Below, piece after piece: positions 55,218 through 63,925 of a stretch of DNA of 64,000 nucleotides. Made by a program: the position numbers and the translations under genes. The notes under the pieces were generated by a model. That model saw nothing but the letters and a program-made list of their open reading frames with translations. It was not told where the DNA came from and made no database searches. This stretch comes from Geodermatophilus nigrescens (GTDB lineage Bacteria; Actinomycetota; Actinomycetes; Mycobacteriales; Geodermatophilaceae), in contig NZ_FQVX01000002.1 of the NCBI RefSeq assembly GCF_900129495.1, forward strand, positions 1,219,663 through 1,283,662, read 5' to 3'. Positions within the stretch are counted from its first letter, which is position 1; each line of letters starts with the position of its first letter.

Positions 55218-55897
55218 CCGGCGCACACGGGGACGAGCACCGGGAGCTGCGCGAGCAGCTCGGCGCCTACGCGCTCGGGCACCTGACCGGCGCCGAGCGC
55301 GACCGGGTGCGCGCCCACCTCGACGGGTGCGCCGACTGCCGGGCGGAGCTCGCCGACATCGCGCCGCTCGCCGCGCGGCTGGCCGCCGTCGACCCCCGGG
55401 CGCTGGACGAGACGCCGGCTCCCCCGCCCGACCTCGGCGCCCGCGTGCTCACGCGGATCGCCGAGGAGCGGCGGCGGCAGGTCGTGCCGCTGCGCCGCGC
55501 GGCCGTGCGCCGCCGCGCGCTCTCCGCCGCGGCGGTGGCCGGCGTGGCCGCGGCCGGCGGCGTCGTCGGGTGGCTGGTGCGGCCGGTGCCCGACCCGCCG
55601 CCCCTGGAGCCGGTGGCGGTGCAGGCCGTGGAGCCGGGGGTGCGGGCCACCGCGGACCTGGTGCCGCACACCTGGGGCGTGGAGGTGAAGCTGACCGGCA
55701 CCGGCTTCGCCGACGGCGAGGTCTTCCGGGTGGCGGTCACCGACGACGACGGCCGCGAGGTGCCGGCCGGCGAGTTCGTCGGGATCGGCGCGGCGGAGCT
55801 GCGCTGCAACCTCAACTCCTCGGTGCTGCGCGACGACGCGGTCGCCTTCGAGGTCGTGGACGCGTCGGGCGCGGTGGTGGTGCGCTCGGAGTTCTGA
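55214..55897 (+). CDS. Zinc-finger anti-sigma factor, membrane-anchored
   Basis: The 227-residue protein has an N-terminal zinc-binding anti-sigma domain with the HxxxCxxC motif (His35, Cys39, Cys42 in AHLDGCADC). A single membrane helix follows near residues 98-116 ([20 protein letters not shown]). The extracytoplasmic C-terminal domain is beta-rich ([20 protein letters not shown] and [19 protein letters not shown]), an RskA/RsrA-type output arrangement. GTG overlaps the sigma gene stop. It holds the sigma factor inactive until a surface signal triggers release. Confidence 0.92.
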   Translation: MTGAHGDEHRELREQLGAYALGHLTGAERDRVRAHLDGCADCRAELADIAPLAARLAAVDPRALDETPAPPPDLGARVLTRIAEERRRQVVPLRRAAVRRRALSAAAVAGVAAAGGVVGWLVRPVPDPPPLEPVAVQAVEPGVRATADLVPHTWGVEVKLTGTGFADGEVFRVAVTDDDGREVPAGEFVGIGAAELRCNLNSSVLRDDAVAFEVVDASGAVVVRSEF

Positions 55898-55905
55898 CCG
55901 CGGAC

Positions 55906-55940
55906 GAGGGGGGCGCCGCCCCGTGGTCGGCGCCCCCCTC
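55906..55940. terminator. Bidirectional hairpin between anti-sigma and surface-protein genes
   Basis: GAGGGGGGCGCC at 55906-55917 pairs perfectly with 55929-55940 around an 11-base loop, between convergent stops. Confidence 0.75.
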
Positions 55941-55954
55941 TGCCCGTGGCGCGG

Positions 55955-57235
55955 TCAGACCTCGCCGGGCACCGTCGCGCCGTCGACGGTGAACCCGTCC
56001 CCGGCGCCGTCCTGGAACACGTCGGGGCCGACCGGGGCGCTGTTGCCGCTGACGGTCGACCGGGTGACGGTCATGACTCCCGGCTCGGAGTTCCACAGCC
56101 CGCCGCCCTCGTTCGCGGCGGTGTTGCCGGTGACGGTGCTGCGGTCGACCTCCACGGTGCCCGCGCCGGTCAGGTGCAGGCCGCCGCCGTTGCCGGGCAT
56201 CGGGCCGGTGGTGTTGCCGGTGAGCCGGCTGCGCTCCACCCGCGTCGTCCCGGCGAGGGCCTCGATGCCGCCGCCGGCGCGCCGGGCGTCGTTGCCGTCG
56301 ACGACGGTGCGGGTGACGGTGAGCGAGCCGCCGTTGGTGAACAGCCCGCCACCGGAGCCCGCGGTGCCGGTCGCGGCGTTGTCCCGGACCTCGCTGCGGT
56401 CGACGGTGAGCGAGCCGCCGTCGTTGAACAGGCCGCCGCCGCCGTTGTCCGCCGCGGCGCCGCTCGCGGTGTTGCCGCTGACCACGGTGCGGCTGACGGT
56501 CATCGTGCCGGTGGCCGAGTTCCACAGCCCGCCGCCCTCCGCCGCGGCGGTGTTGCCGGTGACGGTGCTGCGGTCGACGGACACGGTGCCGGTGCCGGTG
56601 AGGTGCAGGCCCCCGCCGTTGCCCGGCGCCGCGCCGGTGGCGTTGTGCGACAGCGTGGAGCGGGTGACCGTGGTGGTCGACCCGGCGGTGGCCTCGATGC
56701 CGCCGCCCGCGCGGGTGGCGGTGTTGCCGGTGACGGTGCTCCGGTCGACGACGAGGGTGCCGGCGTTCAGCACCCCGCCGCCGGACGCGCCGCCCGTGGC
56801 GCTGGGCGTGCCCGAGACGGCCCCGCCGGTGACGGTGACCTGCCGCAGGGTCAGCGAGGCGCCGGGCTTGACGTCGAAGACGCGGTCCAGGCGGGCGGCG
56901 TCGACGGTGGCGCCGCGCCCCTCGACCACCAGGTGCCCGGTGACGTCGAGGTCGCCGGTGGCCGCGACGTCGTCGGCGCCGGCGAGCGCGAGCCGGTAGG
57001 TGCGCGCGCTGAGCACGATCGTCCCGGAGCCGGCGGCGTTGGCGGCCTGCACCGCGGCGCGCAGCGACCCGGGGCCGCCGTCCGCGGTGGTCGTGACGGC
57101 GGTGCCGCTCTGGTGGCCGCCCGGATGGCCGCCCGGGCCGCCGGGCCCGGCCGCGGCCGGGGTGGCGGTGAGCAGCAGCAGGGCGAACGCCGACGCGCCG
57201 GCGGCGGTGCCGGCGCGCAGGGTCGTGGGTCGCAT
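55955..57235 (-). CDS. Secreted right-handed beta-helix repeat protein
   Basis: The 426-residue protein has a signal peptide (residues 1-29, AAAG) and a Gly/Pro/His stretch. A CSLREA/POMP-like start follows (TTTADGGPGSLRAAVQAANA), then about ten parallel beta-helix coils with the repeated pattern VTGNTA...GGGLxNxG. An internal duplication of about 80 residues is visible: 176-255 and 319-398 share GGGIEA.AG, GNGGGLHLTG and DRSTVTGNTAA.EGGGLWNS. No membrane anchor is seen. The ATG has GGAGGGG upstream. It probably is a surface or matrix protein; ligand unknown. It sits after the sigma/anti-sigma pair on the opposite strand. Confidence 0.85.
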   Translation of the reverse strand: MRPTTLRAGTAAGASAFALLLLTATPAAAGPGGPGGHPGGHQSGTAVTTTADGGPGSLRAAVQAANAAGSGTIVLSARTYRLALAGADDVAATGDLDVTGHLVVEGRGATVDAARLDRVFDVKPGASLTLRQVTVTGGAVSGTPSATGGASGGGVLNAGTLVVDRSTVTGNTATRAGGGIEATAGSTTTVTRSTLSHNATGAAPGNGGGLHLTGTGTVSVDRSTVTGNTAAAEGGGLWNSATGTMTVSRTVVSGNTASGAAADNGGGGLFNDGGSLTVDRSEVRDNAATGTAGSGGGLFTNGGSLTVTRTVVDGNDARRAGGGIEALAGTTRVERSRLTGNTTGPMPGNGGGLHLTGAGTVEVDRSTVTGNTAANEGGGLWNSEPGVMTVTRSTVSGNSAPVGPDVFQDGAGDGFTVDGATVPGEV

Positions 57236-57299
57236 GGCAGTCCCCTCCGAGATCGCGGCGCCCGCGGACCGGGCGCCGCACACGGAGGGGTACGGCCGC

Positions 57300-57328
57300 G
57301 GCGGCCGGGGCGTTCAGCCCCGGCCGCC
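57300..57328 (-). terminator. Terminator downstream of rnj
   Basis: GGCGGCCGGGGC at 57300-57311 pairs perfectly with GCCCCGGCCGCC at 57317-57328 around a 5-base loop, right after the rnj stop. Confidence 0.75.
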
Positions 57329-57332
57329 GGCG

Positions 57333-59045
57333 TCAGACCTCGAGGACGGTCGGGATGATCATCGGCCGGCGCCGGTACCGGTCGCTGACCCACTTGCCCA
57401 CGGTGCGGCGGATGACCTGCGAGAGCCGGTGGGCGTCGCGCTGGCCGTCGGAGAGCTCGCGCGTGAGGTTGTCCTCGACCAGGCGCAGCACCTCGTCGAA
57501 CGCCTTCGGGTCGTCGGAGAAGCCGCGGGTGGACAGGTGCACCGGCCGCACGATGGTGCCGGTGGAGGGCTCGACGACGACGGTGAGCGCGACGAAGCCC
57601 TCGTCGCCGAGGATGCGCCGCTCCTGCAGCGACTCCTCGCCGACGTCGCCGACGTTGAGCCCGTCGACGTAGACGTTGCCCACCGGCACCGACCCGGTGA
57701 TGGAGGCCTTGCCGTCGACGAGGTCGACCACCACGCCGTCCTCGGCGAGCAGCACCCGGTCGGCCGGCATGCCGGTCTGCTCGGCCAGCGCCGCGTGCGC
57801 CCGCAGGTGCCGCCACTCGCCGTGCACGGGCATGAGGTAGCGGGGCTTGGCCACGTTGAGCAGCGTGCGCAGCTCGCCGGCCGGGGCGTGCCCGGAGACG
57901 TGCACCATCGCCGTCTCCTTGTGCACGACGGTGGCGCCGAGCCGCGCGAGGCCGTTGATCACCTTGTAGACGGCGGTCTCGTTGCCGGGCACGAGCGAGG
58001 ACGCCAGCACGATCGTGTCGCCGGCCTCGATGGTGACCTGCGAGTGCTCGCCGCGGGCCATGCGGCCCAGCGCCGACAGCGGCTCGCCCTGCGACCCGGT
58101 GCTCACCAGCACCACCTGCTCCGGCGGCATGCTCGTGGCCTCGTCGAGGCTGACCATGAGGCCCGGCGCGACGCGCAGCAGGCCGAGGTCGCGGGCGACG
58201 CCCATGTTGCGGACCATCGAGCGCCCGACGAAGGCGCACTTGCGCCCGTGCGCCTCGGCGGCGTCGAGCACCTGCTGGATGCGGTGCACGTGGCTGGCGA
58301 AGCTGGAGACGATCAGCCGCTGGGTGGCGCGGCGGAAGACGTCCTCCAGCACCGGGCCGATGTTGCGCTCGGGAACGACGAAGCCCGGCACCTCGGCGTT
58401 GGTGGAGTCGGCCAGCAGCAGGTCGATGCCCTCGAGCCCGAGCCGGGCGAAGGCGCCGAGGTCGGTGAGCACGCCGTCGAGGGGCAGCTGGTCCATCTTG
58501 AAGTCGCCGGTGTGCACCAGGACGCCGGCGGGGGTGTGCACGGCGACGGCGAGGGCGTCCGGGATCGAGTGGTTAACCGAGACGAACTCGCAGTGGAACG
58601 GCCCGGCGACGTGGTCGTCGCCGGCGGCCACCTGGACCAGCGTCGGCTCCAGCCGGTGCTCCCGCAGCTTCGCCGCGACCAGCGCCAGGGTGAACCGGGA
58701 GCCGACCAGCGGGATGTCGCCGCGCAGCCGCAGCAGGTAGGGGATGGCGCCGATGTGGTCCTCGTGCCCGTGGGTGAGCACGACGGCCTCGACGTCGTCG
58801 AGGCGGTGCTCGATGACGCCGAAGTCGGGGAGGATCAGGTCGATGCCGGGCTGCTCGGCCTCGGGGAACAGCACGCCGCAGTCGATGACCAGCAGCTTGC
58901 CGTCGAACTCGAGCACCGCCATGTTGCGGCCGATCTCGCCCAGCCCGCCGAGGGCGATGACGCGCAGGCCGCCGGCCGGCAGCGGCGGCGGGGCCTTCAG
59001 GTCGAGGTGCGGCTGGGTGGCCTGTCCGGCCGAGCTGACGGTCAC
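57333..59045 (-). CDS. rnj: Ribonuclease J
   Basis: RNase J is a 5'-3' exo- and endoribonuclease that matures rRNA and decays mRNA. The 570-residue protein has the metallo-beta-lactamase motif LTHGHEDHIGAIPYLL, VNHSIPDALAV, VHTGDFKMDQ, a beta-CASP domain (FVGRSMVRNM, VSTGSQGEP) and the C-terminal domain ending TVGKWVSDRYRRRPMIIPTV. The start GTG overlaps the dapA stop by 4 bases, the conserved actinobacterial dapA-rnj pair. Confidence 0.95.
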   Translation of the reverse strand: MTVSSAGQATQPHLDLKAPPPLPAGGLRVIALGGLGEIGRNMAVLEFDGKLLVIDCGVLFPEAEQPGIDLILPDFGVIEHRLDDVEAVVLTHGHEDHIGAIPYLLRLRGDIPLVGSRFTLALVAAKLREHRLEPTLVQVAAGDDHVAGPFHCEFVSVNHSIPDALAVAVHTPAGVLVHTGDFKMDQLPLDGVLTDLGAFARLGLEGIDLLLADSTNAEVPGFVVPERNIGPVLEDVFRRATQRLIVSSFASHVHRIQQVLDAAEAHGRKCAFVGRSMVRNMGVARDLGLLRVAPGLMVSLDEATSMPPEQVVLVSTGSQGEPLSALGRMARGEHSQVTIEAGDTIVLASSLVPGNETAVYKVINGLARLGATVVHKETAMVHVSGHAPAGELRTLLNVAKPRYLMPVHGEWRHLRAHAALAEQTGMPADRVLLAEDGVVVDLVDGKASITGSVPVGNVYVDGLNVGDVGEESLQERRILGDEGFVALTVVVEPSTGTIVRPVHLSTRGFSDDPKAFDEVLRLVEDNLTRELSDGQRDAHRLSQVIRRTVGKWVSDRYRRRPMIIPTVLEV

Positions 59046-59938
59046 AGGGGGACGCCTCCGGAGGCGAGGTCGGCGCGCAGCTGCGCGATCTGCTCGGGCG
59101 TGGCGTCGACCATCGGCGGGCGCACGGGGCCCGCGGGCAGCCCGAGCTCGCGCAGTGCGGCCTTCACCATGATGACGCCCTGGGTGCGGAAGATGCCGGT
59201 GTAGACCGGCAGGAGGGCCTCGTTGACCTCGCGCGCCTTCACGAGGTCGCCGGCCTCGACGGCGGCGATGAGCTCGGCCAGGCGCGGGCCGACGAGGTGC
59301 CCGACGACGCTGACCACGCCGACGGCGCCGAGGGCCAGCAGCGGCAGGTTGAGCATGTCCTCGCCGGAGTAGTAGGCGAGGTCGGTGCGGGCGAGGGTCC
59401 AGGCGACGGCGCCGAGGTCGGCCTTGGCGTCCTTCACCGCGACGATCCGCGGGTGCTCGGCGGCGCGGACCAGCGTCTCGACCTCGATGGGGACCACCGA
59501 GCGCGGCGGGATGTCGTAGAGCATCACCGGCAGGTCGGTGGAGTCGGCGACCGAGGTGAAGTGCCGCAGCAGGCCGGCCTGGGGCGGCTTGTTGTAGTAC
59601 GGCGTCACGACCAGCAGGCCGTGCGCGCCCAGCCGCTCGGCGTCGCGCGCCCGGTCGATGCTGTGCGCGGTGTCGTTGGTGCCCACCCCGGCGACGACGA
59701 CGGCGCGGTCGCCCACCGCGTCGAGGACGGCCTCGAGGACGGCGCGGCTCTCGGCGTCGCTGACCGTCGGCGCCTCCCCCGTCGTCCCGAGGACGACCAG
59801 GCCGTCGTGGGCGCCCCGGTCGACGAGGTGGGCGGCCAGCTCCTGGGCCCCGGCGAGGTCGATCGAGCCGTCCTCGGCGAACGGGGTGACCATCGCCGTG
59901 AGGACGCGCCCGAAGGGCCGGGCGGGGTCGGTGGTCAT
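59042..59938 (-). CDS. dapA: 4-hydroxy-tetrahydrodipicolinate synthase
   Basis: DapA condenses pyruvate with aspartate semialdehyde at the start of the diaminopimelate/lysine branch, whose later enzyme DapF is encoded about 49 kb away in this window. The 298-residue protein has GTTGEAPTVSDAE, the Tyr of TPYYNKPPQAGLL and the Schiff-base Lys in IVAVKDAKADLG. TAGATT lies 7 bases before the ATG on the minus strand, so it is probably leaderless. It overlaps rnj. Confidence 0.96.
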   Translation of the reverse strand: MTTDPARPFGRVLTAMVTPFAEDGSIDLAGAQELAAHLVDRGAHDGLVVLGTTGEAPTVSDAESRAVLEAVLDAVGDRAVVVAGVGTNDTAHSIDRARDAERLGAHGLLVVTPYYNKPPQAGLLRHFTSVADSTDLPVMLYDIPPRSVVPIEVETLVRAAEHPRIVAVKDAKADLGAVAWTLARTDLAYYSGEDMLNLPLLALGAVGVVSVVGHLVGPRLAELIAAVEAGDLVKAREVNEALLPVYTGIFRTQGVIMVKAALRELGLPAGPVRPPMVDATPEQIAQLRADLASGGVPL

Positions 59939-59945
59939 GCGGTCG

Positions 59946-59951
59946 AATCTA
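59946..59951 (-). promoter_or_regulatory. Leaderless -10 element of dapA
   Basis: TAGATT on the minus strand ends 7 bases before the dapA ATG. It overlaps the stop of dfrA, so dapA-rnj has its own promoter rather than depending only on thyA-dfrA transcription. Confidence 0.55.
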
Positions 59952-60473
59952 CCGACCGCCGGGAACGGCGACCGTCCCGGCAGCGGGCGCCCGCTCGTAC
60001 TCGCCGACCGCGTACCGCAGGCCCGACGACGAGGTGGCCCAGCCGTCCTCCGGCGTCCGGGCGACCCGCCGCCACTCCCCGCCGAGCGCGGGGGCGCGGG
60101 TGTCGCCGTCGACGGCGAGGTCGACGTCGGTGACCACCAGCCGGGCGGCGTGCGGCAGGAACGCCGCATAGACCTCCGCGCCGCCGATCACCCAGCAGTC
60201 GGGGGCGTCGGCGAGCACCTCCTCCGGGGAGCCGGCCCGCTCGGCGCCGTCGGCGGCCCAGGCCGGGTCGCGGGTGAGGACGACGTTGCGCCGCCCGGGC
60301 AGCGGCCGGTTGCGCTCGGGCAGCGACTCCCAGGTGCGCCGGCCCATGACGACGGTGGATCCGGTGGTCAGCCGCTTGAACAGCCGCAGGTCCTCGGGCA
60401 GGTGCCAGGGCAGCCGCCCGTCGGCGCCGATGACCCGGTCGCGCGCCTGCGCCCAGATCAGCGAGACCGGCAC
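59949..60473 (-). CDS. dfrA: Dihydrofolate reductase
   Basis: DHFR regenerates tetrahydrofolate used up by ThyA. The 174-residue enzyme has SLIWAQARDRVIGADGRLPW, the catalytic Asp region HLPEDLRLFKRLT, VVMGRRTWESLP and the NADPH site WVIGGAEVYAAFL. Length is typical. The GTG starts one base after the thyA stop, so thyA-dfrA is a tight pair. No change at the common trimethoprim-site residues can be judged with confidence. Confidence 0.94.
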   Translation of the reverse strand: MPVSLIWAQARDRVIGADGRLPWHLPEDLRLFKRLTTGSTVVMGRRTWESLPERNRPLPGRRNVVLTRDPAWAADGAERAGSPEEVLADAPDCWVIGGAEVYAAFLPHAARLVVTDVDLAVDGDTRAPALGGEWRRVARTPEDGWATSSSGLRYAVGEYERAPAAGTVAVPGGR

Positions 60474-60474
60474 C

Positions 60475-61290
60475 TCAGACCGCGACGGCGGCGCGGATGG
60501 CCGGGTGCGGGTCGTACCCGTGCAGGACGAGGTCCTCGAAGCGGTGGTCGAACAGCGACGGCGCGGGCGCGATCTCCAGCGTCGGGAACGGCCGCACCTC
60601 GCGGGACAGCTGCTCGCGGACCTGCTCGACGTGGTTGCTGTACACGTGGCAGTCGCCGCCGACCCAGATGAAGTCGCCCGGCTCCAGCCCGACCTGCGCG
60701 GCGACCATGCGGGTCAGCAGCGCGTAGCTGGCGATGTTGAACGGGACGCCGAGGAACATGTCGGCGCTGCGCTGGTAGAGCTGGCAGGACAGCCGGCCGT
60801 CGTGGACGGCGAACTGGAACAGCGCGTGGCACGGGGCCAGCGCCATCTCCGGCAGCGCGGCCACGTTCCAGGCGGAGACCACCATGCGGCGGGAGTCGGG
60901 GTCCTTCCGCAACGTGTCGAGGACGCCCTGGATCTGGTCCACCGTGCCGCCGTCGGGCGTGGGCCACGAGCGCCACTGGACGCCGTAGACCGGCCCGAGC
61001 TCGCCGTCCGCGTCGGCCCACTCGTCCCAGATGCTGACGCCGTTGTCCTGCAGCCAGCGCACGTTGCCGTCGCCGCGCAGGAACCACAGCAGCTCGACGG
61101 CGACCGACCGCCAGTGCACCTTCTTCGTCGTGACGAGCGGGAACGACGTCGAGAGGTCGTAGCGCAGCCGCTCGCCGAAGGTGCTCACGGTGCCGGTGCC
61201 GGTGCGGTCGGACTTCGGCGTCCCGGTCTCCAGGATCCGCCGGAGCAGGTCCTCGTACTGGGTGTCGACTCCGGTGCTGCTGCTCCCCAC
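60475..61290 (-). CDS. thyA: Thymidylate synthase (ThyA type)
   Basis: ThyA methylates dUMP with methylene-tetrahydrofolate. The 271-residue enzyme has [20 protein letters not shown], the dUMP site [13 protein letters not shown], the catalytic Cys in [11 protein letters not shown], and the product-side [14 protein letters not shown] and [15 protein letters not shown] lies 8 bases before the GTG on the minus strand: probably leaderless. It is the ThyA rather than the flavin-dependent ThyX form. Confidence 0.96.
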   Translation of the reverse strand: MGSSSTGVDTQYEDLLRRILETGTPKSDRTGTGTVSTFGERLRYDLSTSFPLVTTKKVHWRSVAVELLWFLRGDGNVRWLQDNGVSIWDEWADADGELGPVYGVQWRSWPTPDGGTVDQIQGVLDTLRKDPDSRRMVVSAWNVAALPEMALAPCHALFQFAVHDGRLSCQLYQRSADMFLGVPFNIASYALLTRMVAAQVGLEPGDFIWVGGDCHVYSNHVEQVREQLSREVRPFPTLEIAPAPSLFDHRFEDLVLHGYDPHPAIRAAVAV

Positions 61291-61301
61291 GGCGGGCCAG
61301 C

Positions 61302-62534
61302 CTAGGCGACGACGGTGCGCCGGGCGGGCAGCACGGAGGTGAGGTCGGCCGCGAGGTCCCCGCGCCCGGCGACCGCGACGTCGTCGAGCTCCAGCCACGA
61401 CGCCGCGAGACGCAGCTCGGCCGCGAGGGCGTCCGCCACCTCCGCGCGGTCGACGCCCTCCTCGGCGTGCACCGCCTGCACCCGCAGGACGCCGGCCTGC
61501 CGGTCGGCCTTGAGGTCGGCGCGGGCCACGAGGCGGTCGCCGAGCAGGAAGGGCAGCACGTAGTAGCCGTGCACCCGCTGGGCGGCCGGCGTGTAGATCT
61601 CCAGGCGGTAGCGGAAGCCGAAGATGCGCTCGACCCGCGGCCGCTCCCAGACGAGCGAGTCGAACGGCGACAGCAGCGCCCGCGCGCGGATCCACCGGGG
61701 CCGGCGGGCGGCGGGGTCGAGCCAGGCGGGGACGCCCCAGCCGGCGACCTCGACCGGCGCCAGCTCCCCGGCCTCCTCCAACTCCGCGATCGCCTGCCGC
61801 GCCTGGGCAGGCCGCAGCCGGAAGTAGTCGCGCAGGTCGCGTTCGGTGGCCACGCCAAGGGCGCGCGCGGCGGTGCGGACGAGCTCCCGGACGGCGTCGG
61901 CGGGCTCGGGCGTGGGCGCCTGCACGACGGCGGCGGGCAGCACCCGCTCGGTGAGGTCGTAGACCCGCTCGAACGACGTCGTGCGAGCCCGGGCGGTGAG
62001 CGCCCCGGTGTAGAAGAGCCACTCGAGCGCGACCTTGCCCGCGTGCCAGTTCCACATCTGCCCGGGCCGGTCGGGGCGCTGCTCGGCGAGGTCGCTGGCC
62101 TTGAGCGGGCCGCTCTCCCGCACCCGGTCGAGCACCTCGGCGACGTAGCCGGGCCGCTCGCGCTGGATGCGCACCATCGAGCCCCAGGCCTGCTCCTCGG
62201 CGGCCGCCATGCGCCAGCGCAGGTGGGGGTGCAGCCGCACCGGCAGGTAGGAGGCCTCGTGCGCCCAGAACTCGAACACCTCGTGCCGGCGGCCGAAGAA
62301 GTCGTCGAGCACCGGCCGCCGGTAACCGCCGAGCCGGCTGAAGTAGGGCAGGTAGTGCGAGCGGGAGACGACGTTCACCGAGTCGATCTGGACGACGCCC
62401 AGCCGCTCGGTGGTGCGCCGCAGCTGCCGGCTGTCGACGACGCCCGCCGGGCGCGGCTCGGCGAAGCCCTGGGCGGCCAGCGCGATGCGCCGGGCGAGCG
62501 CGGCGGGGAGCCGTTCGGCGGTCGGTGCGGGCAC
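61302..62534 (-). CDS. YcaQ-type winged-helix (DNA glycosylase-like) protein
   Basis: The 410-residue protein belongs to the YcaQ/DUF1006 winged-helix family, whose E. coli member unhooks DNA interstrand crosslinks. Visible landmarks: [37 protein letters not shown], the central helical part and C-terminal [19 protein letters not shown] with [19 protein letters not shown]. It would repair crosslinks or bulky lesions, matching other repair genes in the window. GTG start; upstream ORF extension is artefact. thyA starts 11 bases after its stop. Confidence 0.88.
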   Translation of the reverse strand: MPAPTAERLPAALARRIALAAQGFAEPRPAGVVDSRQLRRTTERLGVVQIDSVNVVSRSHYLPYFSRLGGYRRPVLDDFFGRRHEVFEFWAHEASYLPVRLHPHLRWRMAAAEEQAWGSMVRIQRERPGYVAEVLDRVRESGPLKASDLAEQRPDRPGQMWNWHAGKVALEWLFYTGALTARARTTSFERVYDLTERVLPAAVVQAPTPEPADAVRELVRTAARALGVATERDLRDYFRLRPAQARQAIAELEEAGELAPVEVAGWGVPAWLDPAARRPRWIRARALLSPFDSLVWERPRVERIFGFRYRLEIYTPAAQRVHGYYVLPFLLGDRLVARADLKADRQAGVLRVQAVHAEEGVDRAEVADALAAELRLAASWLELDDVAVAGRGDLAADLTSVLPARRTVVA

Positions 62535-62584
62535 GGAGGGGATCCTGCCCCGCCCGTGTGACGGTCCGCGTCCCGGTGCCGACC

Positions 62585-62590
62585 TAGGCT
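62585..62590 (+). promoter_or_regulatory. Leaderless -10 element of the GNAT gene
   Basis: TAGGCT ends 6 bases before the GTG; no Shine-Dalgarno. Confidence 0.6.
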
Positions 62591-62596
62591 GCCCGC

Positions 62597-63163
62597 GTGG
62601 AGCCCCGTCCCGTCTTCCCGCGCCTGACCGGCTCGGCGGAGGTGTCGGTGCGCCCGGCGCTCCCCTCCGACGCCGCCGACGTCGCCCGCGTCCAGGAGCT
62701 GGCCTGGCGATCGGCACCCGCCGGCGCGGTGCCCGGCGCGGTGCTCGAGTCCTGGGACGGCGCGGCTGTCGCGGCGTCCTGGGCGGCGGCGGTCACCGAT
62801 CCGCCCTCACCGCGGCACGAGGTGCTGGTGGCGCTCGACGGCGACCAGGTGGTCGGCTTCGCCGCGGTGGCGCCCGCGGAGCCGCAGGACGACGGGCCGG
62901 TCACCGAGCTCGTCCTGGTCCTGGTGGAGCCGCGGTGGGGCCGCCGGGGTCACGGGAGCCGCCTGCTCGCCGCGGTCGCCGACCGGGCCACGGCGGCCGG
63001 TGCGGTGCGGCTGGTCGCCTGGCTGGCCGAGCTCGACACCGTGACGGCGGGGTTCCTCGAGTCGGCCGGCTGGGACCGTGACGGCTGGGTCCGCACGCTC
63101 GACACGGGGGCGGATCCCCTGCGCGAGGTCCGCTGGCACACGCTGCTGGGAGGCGGGGCATGA
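62597..63163 (+). CDS. GNAT-family N-acetyltransferase
   Basis: The 188-residue protein has the GNAT fold: VSVRPALPSDAADVARVQEL at the start, HEVLVALDGDQVVGFAAVAP, the acetyl-CoA loop VEPRWGRRGHGSRLLAAVADRA (RxxGxG as RRGHGS) and GFLESAGWDRDGWVRTL. Acceptor unknown. Divergent from the YcaQ-like gene and coupled to the DUF2461 gene by an ATGA overlap. Confidence 0.87.
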   Translation: MEPRPVFPRLTGSAEVSVRPALPSDAADVARVQELAWRSAPAGAVPGAVLESWDGAAVAASWAAAVTDPPSPRHEVLVALDGDQVVGFAAVAPAEPQDDGPVTELVLVLVEPRWGRRGHGSRLLAAVADRATAAGAVRLVAWLAELDTVTAGFLESAGWDRDGWVRTLDTGADPLREVRWHTLLGGGA

Positions 63164-63822
63164 CGTTCAACGGGTTCCCCGACGAGGGGCTCGTCTTCTA
63201 CGAGGGCCTGGAGGCCGACAACTCCAAGACGTACTGGACCCGGTCGAAGGCCGTCTACGACTCGTGCGTGCGCGCTCCCGTCCAGGCCCTGGTGGACGCC
63301 CTCGCCCCGGAGTTCGGGCCGGCCAAGCTCTTCCGTCCGTACCGGGACGTGCGCTTCAGCCACGACAAGACCCCGTACAAGACCCACCAGGGCGCCGTCG
63401 CGGTGCCGGAGGGGCGCGGGGCGGGCGCCTGGTACGTGGAGATCTCCGCGGAGGGGTTGCGGGTGGCCGGCGGCGCGTGGCGCCTGGAGTCCGACCAGGT
63501 GGAGCGCTACCGCCGCGCGGTCGCCGACGACGTGCAGGGTCCGCGGCTGCGCGCCGAGGTGGACCGCCTCGCGGCCGGCGGGTGGGACGTGTCCGGCGAC
63601 CGGCTCACGCGCGTGCCCAAGGGCTACGACGTCGACGACGGCCGCGCCGACCTGCTGCGCCACCGCTCGCTGCACGCCGGGCGGCTGTTCGAGTACGCGG
63701 ACTGGTTGCACGGGCCCGACGCGCTCGAGCGCGTGCGCACCGCCTGGCGGGACCTCACCGCGCTGAACGCCTGGCTCGCCGACAACGTCGGGGCGACGAC
63801 GAAGGAGATCCGCCGGCGCTGA
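63160..63822 (+). CDS. DUF2461 / TIGR02453 family protein
   Basis: The 220-residue protein starts TFNGFPDEGLVFYEGLEADN, followed by FRPYRDVRFSHDKTPYKTHQ and AWYVEISAEGLRVAGGAW. These are the DUF2461 hallmarks (R-D-x-R-F-S-x-D-K-x-P-Y). The family is conserved and of unknown function. It overlaps the GNAT gene (ATGA) and ends 57 bases before the terminator of the rRNA operon. Confidence 0.93.
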   Translation: MTFNGFPDEGLVFYEGLEADNSKTYWTRSKAVYDSCVRAPVQALVDALAPEFGPAKLFRPYRDVRFSHDKTPYKTHQGAVAVPEGRGAGAWYVEISAEGLRVAGGAWRLESDQVERYRRAVADDVQGPRLRAEVDRLAAGGWDVSGDRLTRVPKGYDVDDGRADLLRHRSLHAGRLFEYADWLHGPDALERVRTAWRDLTALNAWLADNVGATTKEIRRR

Positions 63823-63878
63823 CAGTGCGCCGCCGCTCTCCGCACAACGCATTCCGTCACGGCGGCCTCCCGGAAATG

Positions 63879-63916
63879 CAGGAAGGGCCCCCACCGGGTG
63901 GTGGGGGCCCTTCCTG
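63879..63916 (-). terminator. Terminator of the rRNA operon
   Basis: A perfect 17-bp stem (63879-63895 with 63900-63916, core GGAAGGGCCCCCACC) with loop GGGT lies 10 bases beyond the 3' end of the 5S gene. It probably stops both the rRNA operon and read-through from DUF2461. Confidence 0.88.
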
Positions 63917-63925
63917 TGAAGAGTT

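Noticed and set aside
50025..55226. A 1733-codon open frame on the minus strand covering ftsK and the S9/sigma region
   Set aside because: Only the 3' 855 codons match FtsK. The rest is antisense to the S9 peptidase and sigma genes and is open only because of high GC. The FtsK start is fixed by ATG with a leaderless -10.
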